From assembly GCF_016775705.1 (NCBI RefSeq), contig NZ_CP068760.1:1984001-2048000 (forward strand): a DNA stretch of 64,000 nt. The letters are read 5' to 3'. Within the stretch, counting starts at the first letter, position 1. Each line of letters begins with the position of its first letter. This document shows positions 34,734 through 41,743 of the stretch, piece by piece. The notes below the pieces were generated by a model, which saw only the letters and a program-made list of their open reading frames with translations, was not told the DNA's origin and made no database searches. This DNA comes from Chryseobacterium cucumeris. Its GTDB lineage: Bacteria > Bacteroidota > Bacteroidia > Flavobacteriales > Weeksellaceae. Made by a program: the position numbers and the translations under genes.

Positions 34734-36794
34734 ATGAAATACAACACACGAAATATAGGGATTATAGCACACGTAGATGCAGGAAAAACAACGTTATCAG
34801 AAAGACTTTTGTATTACACAGGACTTATTCATAAAATCGGTAATGTAGATGATGGAAATACCACCATGGATAAAGACATCCAGGAAAGAAACAGAGGAAT
34901 TACCATTTCATCGGCTGCAGTTTCCACACAATGGAAAAAAGATAACAATGTTTATAATATCAACATTATTGATACGCCGGGACACATTGATTTTGCAGTA
35001 GAAGTAGAACGCTCTCTAAGAGTTCTGGACAGTGTAATCGCAGTTTTCTGTGCTTCATCAGGAGTTCAGCCACAGACTGAAAACGTTTGGTTCCAGGCTG
35101 AAAAACACGGCACATCCAAAATCTGTTTCATCAATAAAATGGACAGAATGGGTGCAGACTTCTTTGCTGTTCTTAATGAAATAAAAACCAAGCTGAATGC
35201 TGTTCCATTGGCCATTCAGATTCCGATTGGAGCTGAAAACGATTTTGAAGGCGTTATTGATCTTATCAAAATGAAAGCCTTATACTGGACAGATGAAAAT
35301 GGAGAAACCATTATGGAAAAGAAAATTCCTGCTGCTTCTATGACAGAAGCCCATGAATACAGAGTTAAATTAATGGAAACTCTGGCAGAGAATGATGAGA
35401 TGTTCTTTGAAGTTTTTATGGATACTGAACAGATTGCCACTGTTGAAATGATTTCAGAAGCTATACAAAGAGTCTGCAGATCCGGATCAGCTGTTCCTGT
35501 TTTATGTGGTTCAGCCTTTAAAAATAAGGGAATCCAGCCTCTTCTTGATGCTGTCGTAACGTATCTTCCGGCACCGGATCAGCTTGCTGACCTCCAGGGA
35601 AGAGATCCTCAAACGGAAGAAACGGTAACACTGGAAAGAAATGAGGAAGCTGCTTTTTCAGGACTTGTTTTCAAAGTGATAATTGATAAACATATGGGAA
35701 GACTGGCTATGCTTCGTGTCTATTCCGGAAAAATCAAATCCGGAGATACGATACTGAATGTAAGAACGGGTGAAAGCTTCAGGATTTCGAGAATTTTACA
35801 GATGCAGTCTGATAAAACATTATCAATGGATGAAGCTAAAGCAGGAGATATTGTTGCTTTGACAGGAATAAAAGATGCCAAGACCGGTGATTCTCTATCT
35901 TCTCTTGAAAAGCCGATATTACTGGAAGCCATTACCATTCCAACTCCTGTGATCAGAGTTGCTATCGAGCCGAAAACCAATGGTGATGAGAAGTCTTTCG
36001 GTTTGGTATTGGCCAAAATACAGGAAGAAGATCCTTCTTTGGTGGTTGAAAGAGACCCGCAGACCGGAGAAACTTTATTAAGCGGCTTGGGAGAACTTCA
36101 TTTGGAGGTTACATTGGAAAAAATCCGTCTGAATCATGGTATTGAAATCAATCAGGGGAAACCTAAAGTTTCTTATCGTGAGATTTTAACGGAAACCAAA
36201 GTTCACCGAGAAAAACTTTCCAAACAAAACGGAGGAAGCGGCCAGTTCGCTGATATCACGTTTGAGATTGGCCCGGGAAATGACAATGGATTGGAATTTA
36301 TCAATATGATCAAAGGTGGAGTTATTCCGACTGAATTTATTCCTTCTGTTGAAAAAGGATTCAGAGAAGCTATGGAGTATGGACCTTTGAACGGATATCC
36401 TCTGGAAAACATGAAGATCACTCTTCTTGACGGTTCCTTCCACGCTCAGGATTCTGCAGCATTCGATTTTGAGATTGCAGCAAGAGAAGGATTCAAAACT
36501 GCAGCAAAAGGATGTAGCCCTAAGCTGATGGAGCCTGTCATGCAGATAGAAATTCAAAGTATTGAAGAATACACGGGTGCTGTCACAGCAGATATCAACA
36601 GAAGAAGAGGAATGATCACTTCTATTGATGAAAAATCCGGAAGAAAGATTTTTGCAGCGGAAGTTCCGTTAGCTTCAACGTTCGGATACATTTCGGATCT
36701 GAGAACACTGACAAGCGGAAGAGCTTCCATCAGCATGAAATTATCACACTATGCTTTAGTGCCTGATTTTATCGCCAATACATTAATAACCTAA
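34734..36794 (+). CDS. fusA: Elongation factor G paralogue
   Basis: 686 aa from the ATG at 34734; an upstream frame extension is not EF-G-like. GTPase motifs: NIGIIAHVDAGKTTLSERLL (G1), RNRGITISSAAV (G2), IIDTPGHIDFAVEVERSLR (G3), CFINKMDRMGADF (G4). Domains II-V are complete, ending LTSGRASISMKLSHYALVP. It catalyses translocation or a related ribosome rescue. There is no rpsL/rpsG/tuf context, so it is probably a second EF-G, not the str-operon copy. It has an attenuator-like leader, which suggests induction by translation stress or antibiotics. Confidence 0.9.
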   Translation: MKYNTRNIGIIAHVDAGKTTLSERLLYYTGLIHKIGNVDDGNTTMDKDIQERNRGITISSAAVSTQWKKDNNVYNINIIDTPGHIDFAVEVERSLRVLDSVIAVFCASSGVQPQTENVWFQAEKHGTSKICFINKMDRMGADFFAVLNEIKTKLNAVPLAIQIPIGAENDFEGVIDLIKMKALYWTDENGETIMEKKIPAASMTEAHEYRVKLMETLAENDEMFFEVFMDTEQIATVEMISEAIQRVCRSGSAVPVLCGSAFKNKGIQPLLDAVVTYLPAPDQLADLQGRDPQTEETVTLERNEEAAFSGLVFKVIIDKHMGRLAMLRVYSGKIKSGDTILNVRTGESFRISRILQMQSDKTLSMDEAKAGDIVALTGIKDAKTGDSLSSLEKPILLEAITIPTPVIRVAIEPKTNGDEKSFGLVLAKIQEEDPSLVVERDPQTGETLLSGLGELHLEVTLEKIRLNHGIEINQGKPKVSYREILTETKVHREKLSKQNGGSGQFADITFEIGPGNDNGLEFINMIKGGVIPTEFIPSVEKGFREAMEYGPLNGYPLENMKITLLDGSFHAQDSAAFDFEIAAREGFKTAAKGCSPKLMEPVMQIEIQSIEEYTGAVTADINRRRGMITSIDEKSGRKIFAAEVPLASTFGYISDLRTLTSGRASISMKLSHYALVPDFIANTLIT

Positions 36795-36795
36795 A

Positions 36796-36840
36796 CAAGG
36801 GAGGACTGTAGATTTTTTTCTTACAGTCCTTGTCTTATTT
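36796..36840 (+). terminator. Terminator of the EF-G gene
   Basis: GGACTGTA (36803-36810) pairs with TACAGTCC (36822-36829); the outer bases CAAGG/CCTTG extend the stem, and a T-rich stretch follows. Confidence 0.7.
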
Positions 36841-36930
36841 GTGAATGGTCAATTGTCAATTCGCTGCGCTTGTCAATTTTTTTTACTATAAAAATTCACC
36901 ATTCACTTGCGAAGCAAAATTCATTCATTG
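36841..36930. repeat. Intergenic inverted repeat (AATTCGCTGCGCTTGTCAAT type)
   Basis: GTGAATGGTCAATTGTCAATT, then CGCTGCGCTTGTCAATTTT and AAAATTCACCATTCAC: an imperfect inverted repeat. Close relatives occur at 56018-56096 and 58190-58240, at both ends of the tRNA array. Confidence 0.55.
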
Positions 36931-36939
36931 ACTCCTTTC

Positions 36940-38478
36940 CTATTTTTCCGGCATCACCTTATAGGTAGGATCTTCCTGGATATTAACTTCCACTACTGCT
37001 TCTGCATTTCTTAATATTTTTCTGCAATCTTCGCTGAGATGGCGCAGATATACCGTTTTATTCTGCTGCTTATAACGTTTGGACAATTTGTCCAAAGCAT
37101 CTATGGCACTCATATCTACAATACGGCTTTCTTTAAAATCAATAACCACCTGATCCGGGTCATTCACAGGATCGAATTTATCCGTAAATGCTGTTACTGA
37201 ACCGAAAAACAAAGGCCCATATATTTCATAGTATTTCACACCGTTTTCATCCACATGTTTTCTCGCTCTGATTCTTTTAGCATTATCCCAGGCAAAAACC
37301 AATGCTGAAATGATCACTCCAACCAATACTGCTAAAGCAAGATTGTGTAAAATAACAGTAATCAGCGCTACAGTAACGCCTACAAAAATGTCCGATTTCG
37401 GCATTTTATTCACAATCCTGATCGATACCCACTGGAAAGTGCTGATAGCAACCATCATCATCACTCCGACTAAAGCAGCCATGGGAATTTTCTCTATGAC
37501 AGGTGCACCAACCAGAATAATTATCAAAATAAGCAGTGATGCTACAATCCCTGATAGTCTTGCTCTGGAGCCTGCATTAAGATTTACCAATGTCTGTGCT
37601 ACCATTGCACATCCACCCATTCCACCAAAAAAGCCGTTGGTAATATTAGCCAATCCCTGAGCGACAGACTCTTTATTGGCACTTCCCTTGGTATTCGTGA
37701 TTTCATCTACCATGGATAATGTCAGAAGAGATTCAATAAGACCTACTCCGGCCATAATTAAAGCATATGGAAAAATAATCTGTAAAGTTTCCAGAGAAAA
37801 AGGGACCTTCGGAATATGAAAACCCGGAAGGTTTCCACTGATATGAGCAATATCTGCAACCGTTTTTGTTGGAATATTAAATCCGAGAACTACTGCAAAT
37901 AAGATGATAATAGCTACCAGAGAGGCAGGAACCACTTTTGTGATTTTTGGAAAAAAGTAAACGATAGCAATTGTAAGGGCAGTTAAGCCAGCCATGATGT
38001 ATAGAGGCATTCCCTGCAGCCAACTTACTCCTCCATTACTGTCTGTGATTTTGAACTGTTCAACCTGTGCCATGAAAATAATAATAGCCAATCCATTCAG
38101 AAATCCGTACATAACAGGTTGCGGAATCAGTCTTACAAATTTTCCAAGTTTAAAGATTCCTACCATCATCTGAAAGATTCCGGCAAGTGCTACAGTAGCA
38201 AACAGATATTCTGTTCCATGAGAATGTATCAAAGCAATCAGTACAACGATGGTTGCTCCTGCTCCTCCGGAAACCATACCAGGACGTCCTCCTAAAACTG
38301 CGGTTACAAGTCCCATCATAAATGCAGCATACAGTCCTGTAAGCGGAGACAAACCAGCCAGAATAGCGAATGAAAGGGATTCAGGAATCATAGTCATTGC
38401 TACCGTAAAGCCAGCCAGCAGTTCGTTCTTATAGTTGATTTTCTTCGAAAAGTCGAATAAGCTTATAGTATTTTTCAT
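36940..38478 (-). CDS. SulP-family anion transporter
   Basis: 512 aa from the ATG at 38478. Many membrane spans with the SulP signatures: LAGFTVAMTMIPESLSFAIL, AGLSPLTGLYAAFMMGLVTA, GGRPGMVSGGAGATIVV and GFFGGMGGCAMVAQTLVNLN. A C-terminal STAS domain occupies about residues 415-505 (QVVIDFKESRIVDMSAIDAL). SulP proteins carry sulfate, bicarbonate or other anions in symport or exchange. Substrate not predictable here. Single-gene unit. Confidence 0.92.
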   Translation of the reverse strand: MKNTISLFDFSKKINYKNELLAGFTVAMTMIPESLSFAILAGLSPLTGLYAAFMMGLVTAVLGGRPGMVSGGAGATIVVLIALIHSHGTEYLFATVALAGIFQMMVGIFKLGKFVRLIPQPVMYGFLNGLAIIIFMAQVEQFKITDSNGGVSWLQGMPLYIMAGLTALTIAIVYFFPKITKVVPASLVAIIILFAVVLGFNIPTKTVADIAHISGNLPGFHIPKVPFSLETLQIIFPYALIMAGVGLIESLLTLSMVDEITNTKGSANKESVAQGLANITNGFFGGMGGCAMVAQTLVNLNAGSRARLSGIVASLLILIIILVGAPVIEKIPMAALVGVMMMVAISTFQWVSIRIVNKMPKSDIFVGVTVALITVILHNLALAVLVGVIISALVFAWDNAKRIRARKHVDENGVKYYEIYGPLFFGSVTAFTDKFDPVNDPDQVVIDFKESRIVDMSAIDALDKLSKRYKQQNKTVYLRHLSEDCRKILRNAEAVVEVNIQEDPTYKVMPEK

Positions 38479-39097
38479 TGATATGCAAATGTATGGACTG
38501 TGCAAATGGTATACAATTTTTTCTTTTTATGATTTTTCATGATTACGGTGATCGCTTTAAACAATTTACATATCGACTTTTATAATATGTTAATTTTACT
38601 TAAAATAAACAGATAAAGTATGATTTTTACATTTCTAACTGTTTTTACTTCTTATTTTTGTTTACATTTGAAAACGAATAAGCGATTATTTGGTACTAAT
38701 TAAAAGATTCGATGCGCAAAAAGCTGTTTATCAACACATCAACAGCCCCAGCTCACAGAATTCTATAAAAACCTTAATAGGTTATATATTATTTTACACA
38801 AATGGCAGGAAGAGAGTTTGAAAGAGAAGAAGAAAAGACCCCATTGAAAATAAAGAATATATCCAAATTATATTAAGGTGATCCCTACCCGCCTGTTTTA
38901 CAATATTTGGTAAGTTACAATGCGTTTCTAAGATAGAGTCTTACGAAAGGTATTTTTTGATATTTTTCAATCATAATCCATTTTCTTCACCAATTTCAAG
39001 CTATCATCAGCTATTTAACACCTCACAAAATAATACACATCACCTATTATTCGTTTTTTATATATAAGTTTAAACAAAAGAATAATATTCAGTAAAA
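38479..39097. other. Gene-poor spacer, one possible 24-codon ORF
   Basis: About 620 nt with no recognised gene. A 24-codon ORF (38802-38876, + strand) begins MAGREFEREEEKTPLKIK; it is highly charged and I cannot say whether it is real. TTTG and TTTACATTTG strings near 38656-38670 may be promoters. Confidence 0.45.
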
Positions 39098-39523
39098 ATG
39101 TTATATAAAGAAATCCATATTGGGAAATTTATTAAGGAGAGAGTTGATGAAAACGAAATAACAGTAGAGAGAATATGCAAATTTTTAGGCAAAGATGAGG
39201 AAACTGTTGAGATGATGTACGACAGCAGCTCAATGGATACTGATCTTCTTTTAAGATGGAGCAAATTACTGGAATATGATTTTTTCAGACTCTACAGTTC
39301 ACATTTAATTTTATACGCACCGCCTTCTGCAATTAACAAAAACAGCCAAAAGTCTGAAAAGACGCCTTATTTCAGGAAAAATATTTACACTCAGGAAATC
39401 AAAGATTTTATTATGAAAAGGATTATTTCCGGTGAAATGACCCAAAGCGAAGTTATCAAGGAATATTCAATTCCGAAAAGTACGCTTCACAGATGGCTTC
39501 AGAAGAGCGATAATGCCAACTGA
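39098..39523 (+). CDS. Small protein with two HTH regions (XRE-like + transposase-type)
   Basis: 141 aa. Residues 1-70 (HIGKFIKERVDENEITVERI, MDTDLLLRWSKLLEYDFFRL) have the layout of a Bacteroidota XRE-like DNA-binding domain. Residues 95-138 (YTQEIKDFIMKRIISGEMTQ, SEVIKEYSIPKSTLHRWLQK) form an HTH_Tnp-type domain as in IS3-type OrfA. No transposase catalytic domain follows, and no terminal inverted repeats are visible. Probably a domesticated regulator; often annotated as transposase. It pairs with the next gene, 14 nt downstream. Confidence 0.7.
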   Translation: MLYKEIHIGKFIKERVDENEITVERICKFLGKDEETVEMMYDSSSMDTDLLLRWSKLLEYDFFRLYSSHLILYAPPSAINKNSQKSEKTPYFRKNIYTQEIKDFIMKRIISGEMTQSEVIKEYSIPKSTLHRWLQKSDNAN

Positions 39524-39537
39524 TAAAGAGATAAAAC

Positions 39538-39876
39538 ATGCGCCCAAATTACAAAAGAATTTATCAGGATATGCTAAAGATGGAATATCCTGAAAAGCTG
39601 AAAGATCCGAAAATCAAAGAACTTCTTGAAAAGCTTCACACCAGTGATGATGTACTTAAGTTCAATGAAAAGCTGTTCAAGCAGTCCAGAGAAAATCAGA
39701 AACTGAAAACCTATGACAGGCAGACGATGTTAAAACTGCTTCAGTATCAGAAAAAACATGGCCACTCAACAAGCTATATGTCAAGGAAATATAAAATAAG
39801 CCGGACTACTCTTTCAAAATGGAAAGGAATGTTTGAAAAAGAGCTTGAAGATACAATGAAAAGTGCCGGTACATAA
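39538..39876 (+). CDS. Small HTH protein (transposase-type HTH)
   Basis: 112 aa. The C-terminal half (KLLQYQKKHGHSTSYMSRKY, KISRTTLSKWKGMFEKELED) is a helix-turn-helix of the HTH_Tnp type; the N-terminal half is helical (KLKDPKIKELLEKLHTSDDV). Second gene of a pair with the dual-HTH protein. Its stop codon lies inside the loop of the terminator. DNA binding is inferred. Confidence 0.7.
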   Translation: MRPNYKRIYQDMLKMEYPEKLKDPKIKELLEKLHTSDDVLKFNEKLFKQSRENQKLKTYDRQTMLKLLQYQKKHGHSTSYMSRKYKISRTTLSKWKGMFEKELEDTMKSAGT

Positions 39877-39892
39877 TCTACCGGCATTTTTT
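39864..39892 (+). terminator. Terminator of the HTH pair
   Basis: TGCCGGT (39864-39870) pairs with ACCGGCA (39880-39886), followed by TTTTTT. The stop codon of the second HTH gene is in the loop. Confidence 0.85.
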
Positions 39893-39912
39893 AAAGGTAA
39901 TAATAAGGAAAA

Positions 39913-40020
39913 AACCGGGCTGTCGTTTGCCGGAGTCGAACCGGATAACCTTGCCGGAGTAACCGGCTTCGCTATTCCTCCCGTCATTATAGTGCGATGT
40001 ATTTTTTCCTGACGACACTT
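39913..40020 (-). ncRNA. tRNA-like/Y-RNA-like element Y4
   Basis: Minus-strand RNA beginning with the shared 5' motif AAGTGTCGTC. TGTCGT at the 5' end pairs with ACGACA near the 3' end; inside are a GCCGG-loop-CCGGC hairpin and a T-arm-like CCGGTTCGACTCCGG. A T-run follows the 3' end (CCCGGTTTTTT). Unlike Y1 and Y2 it has no D arm and is not clearly permuted. A related or decayed member of the Y-RNA group. Confidence 0.5.
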
Positions 40021-40154
40021 CAGATGGTCATATAAAGAAGCTGGAAGTGGAAAGAAGAAAGATGGCAAGCCTGAGATTCCTCCGGCTTTATAGAAAATTA
40101 CGATACAAAGATCTTTCAACGTCCCACTTCCGACTCCTCATATGATGAAATCAA

Positions 40155-40296
40155 GACAATAAGCGAAAAATGCAGTCGTGCTCTAACCAGCTGAGCTACT
40201 CTTCCTATATAAACTGTGTTTTTTGTTGTGGAAGAGACGGGACTCGAACCCGTGACCCCGTCGTGATGAGCGAAGTAACATTTTTCTACGGCACTT
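40155..40296 (-). ncRNA. Y RNA candidate Y1, circularly permuted tRNA mimic (YrlA-type)
   Basis: Minus-strand order from 5': motif AAGTGCCGTAGAAAAATG; T arm ACGGGTTCGAGTCCCGT; 3' acceptor strand CTCTTCC; a 24-nt linker; 5' acceptor strand GGAAGAG; TA; D arm GCTCAGCTGGTTAGAGC; then CATTTTTC. The acceptor stem is a perfect 7 bp. GAAAAATG and CATTTTTC join the two ends. The 3' tRNA half thus precedes the 5' half, as in bacterial YrlA RNAs that bind Ro/Rsr. It begins 9 nt after the stop codon of the SUKH-type gene. Confidence 0.8.
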
Positions 40297-40304
40297 GTTT
40301 GTTT

Positions 40305-41144
40305 TTATTTTCCTTCTTCAGCAATATATGTTTTGACAATAGGATGAATGCTGGCATTCTCTGAATAATAATTTAAACCGAAACTCCTCCATCCACAAGA
40401 CCAATAGAGAATCCTTTCTTTCAGATAAGGAATATCTTTGGTTTCATCATACTTAAAATTTTCATCAAATATATACTTTACCTCATCAATAAGTTGCGGA
40501 TAAAACATTTGGTCTTCTTCATCAAAGACCTCAATATGGATATTAAGATGGTTACCTATTTCATTTAATAAATAAGTTCTAAAATCCCAACCCATAACAA
40601 TAATATCGGAAGATCCCATAGAAATAATCGGTTTCCATTTAAGATTCTCATCACTTACAATATATCGGAGACCAGTTAATGGTAAAAGAGCTGGAACATG
40701 AGAAAACCATTCTTCAAAAACTTCTATTCTCTTTTCCAAAGATGCAGATTTTATTCCCCATGAATTAAGCCACACCTGGCTCTTCTCATTCACATCGTGC
40801 TTCATCCAATTATAAGAACCTTTTATTATTTCCTCAACTTCCTTTTCATCAGCAAGCCAATTATAAAAAAAATCACGTTCTTCAGTAATTAATTCTCCAT
40901 CATATTCATATTCAACAATTTCTTTTTTATCAATCGCATGAAGAATCTTTAAAAATTCTTTATGCTCAGGAATAAAACTGATCTTATATTTTTTCTCAAC
41001 CTGATCAATCTGTTCTTCAGAAAGCCCTTGCCATTTGGCTCCGTAAAATCCTTTAGGACAATTTTCATCATCCACAGACCACAGTTTTTCTGTGCGTTCT
41101 TTGACCCAGTATAAAAATTCAGTCAGATTACTTGGTATATGCAT
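40305..41144 (-). CDS. SMI1/KNR4 (SUKH)-type protein
   Basis: 279 aa. The N-terminal 75 residues fit the SUKH fold start: GAKWQGLSEEQIDQVEKKYK followed by SFIPEHKEFLKILHAID. The rest is rich in Trp, Tyr and acidic residues (DEEDQMFYPQLIDEVKYIFD). SUKH proteins are often immunity or regulatory proteins. It lies between tRNA-like elements Y3 and Y1 on the same strand, so its mRNA probably carries or borders these RNAs. No toxin gene is adjacent. Confidence 0.68.
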   Translation of the reverse strand: MHIPSNLTEFLYWVKERTEKLWSVDDENCPKGFYGAKWQGLSEEQIDQVEKKYKISFIPEHKEFLKILHAIDKKEIVEYEYDGELITEERDFFYNWLADEKEVEEIIKGSYNWMKHDVNEKSQVWLNSWGIKSASLEKRIEVFEEWFSHVPALLPLTGLRYIVSDENLKWKPIISMGSSDIIVMGWDFRTYLLNEIGNHLNIHIEVFDEEDQMFYPQLIDEVKYIFDENFKYDETKDIPYLKERILYWSCGWRSFGLNYYSENASIHPIVKTYIAEEGK

Positions 41145-41164
41145 GGTTATTAAATTTTAAAATA

Positions 41165-41262
41165 AAAAGAGGCAGGATTCGAAAAGACTTGTACAAGATC
41201 ACTTTCATGACCTTCTGGAGTCGAACCAAATCAAACCGAAGCAGGTCTTTTCTACGGCACTC
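41165..41262 (-). ncRNA. Compact Y RNA candidate Y3 with T arm and GAAA-capped acceptor
   Basis: Minus strand, 5' motif GAGTGCCGTAGAAAAG. GAAAAGACCTG pairs with CAAGTCTTTTC (10 of 11 pairs) as the terminal stem. Inside: T arm TTTGGTTCGACTCCAGA (5-bp stem), then AGGTCAT-GAAA-GTGATCT, a 7-bp acceptor-like stem closed by a GNRA loop. Thus the T arm again precedes the acceptor, but the D arm is missing. The 3' flank has CCTGCCTC then a T-rich tract that may end transcription. Confidence 0.72.
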
Positions 41263-41280
41263 TTTTACAAATCAAGGTAA

Positions 41281-41411
41281 TATTTTTCAGAATCTTCCGT
41301 GCATTTGCTCTACCTGCTGAGCTACCTCTCCTTTTCGGGGGAGAAGGCAGGATTCGAACCTGCGACCCAATGCTTACTCAATCTCGAAGTATGATTCTAA
41401 GACGACACTTG
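41281..41411 (-). ncRNA. Y RNA candidate Y2, complete circularly permuted tRNA mimic (YrlA-type)
   Basis: Minus strand: 5' motif AAGTGTCGTC; TTAGAATC; GCATT; GGGTC; T arm GCAGGTTCGAATCCTGC; CTTCTCC; 8-nt loop CCCGAAAA; GGAGAGG; TA; D arm GCTCAGCAGGTAGAGC; A; AATGC; GATTCTGA. Stems: acceptor GGAGAGG/CTTCTCC (7 bp), anticodon stem AATGC/GCATT (5 bp), terminal stem TTAGAATC/GATTCTGA (8 bp). All tRNA parts are present, but the ends are opened in the anticodon region and joined at the acceptor tip, the layout described for YrlA RNAs. It lies downstream of the Ro60-type gene and shares its promoter element. Confidence 0.85.
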
Positions 41412-41446
41412 ATTTTAATTATTCATGGTTATTAGTTTTCTTTTTA

Positions 41447-41484
41447 CAAAATCATACTGCTACTACGTAATCTATTTACGTAGT
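41447..41484 (-). promoter_or_regulatory. Promoter element of Y2: GATTACGTA + 13 nt + TTTG, inside a palindrome
   Basis: On the minus strand GATTACGTA (41472-41464) is followed by 13 nt and TTTG (41450-41447). TACTACGTAA (41461-41470) and TTACGTAGTA (41475-41484) form a perfect 10-bp inverted repeat with a 5-nt spacer. The same nonamer with the same spacing precedes the Ro60-type gene. It replaces the usual -33 TTTG, so a special factor is likely. Confidence 0.7.
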
Positions 41485-41743
41485 ATAATTTTATTTAAAT
41501 TTTGTTCGTTTTGCCTTGAAGCAAAAGAACCAAAAGTTCAAGACCTGGAAACTCCGACTAAAAATAATCTACACTCACTAAAAATTCTAAAACTTGCGCG
41601 AATGTAATGTGACTTCTTCGTTTCAATTTCTGTGTCGCGCTTCAAACAATAGAATTTTCTTAACGTTCGCATAGCTTATTTTCTTAACGCCTCCGTTTCC
41701 TATGTCACATTTCCATAGGTTTTATTTTTAAAAGCAGTGCCTG

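Noticed and set aside
39098-39876. Complete insertion sequence
   Set aside because: No DDE or other catalytic ORF, no terminal inverted repeats or target duplications visible.
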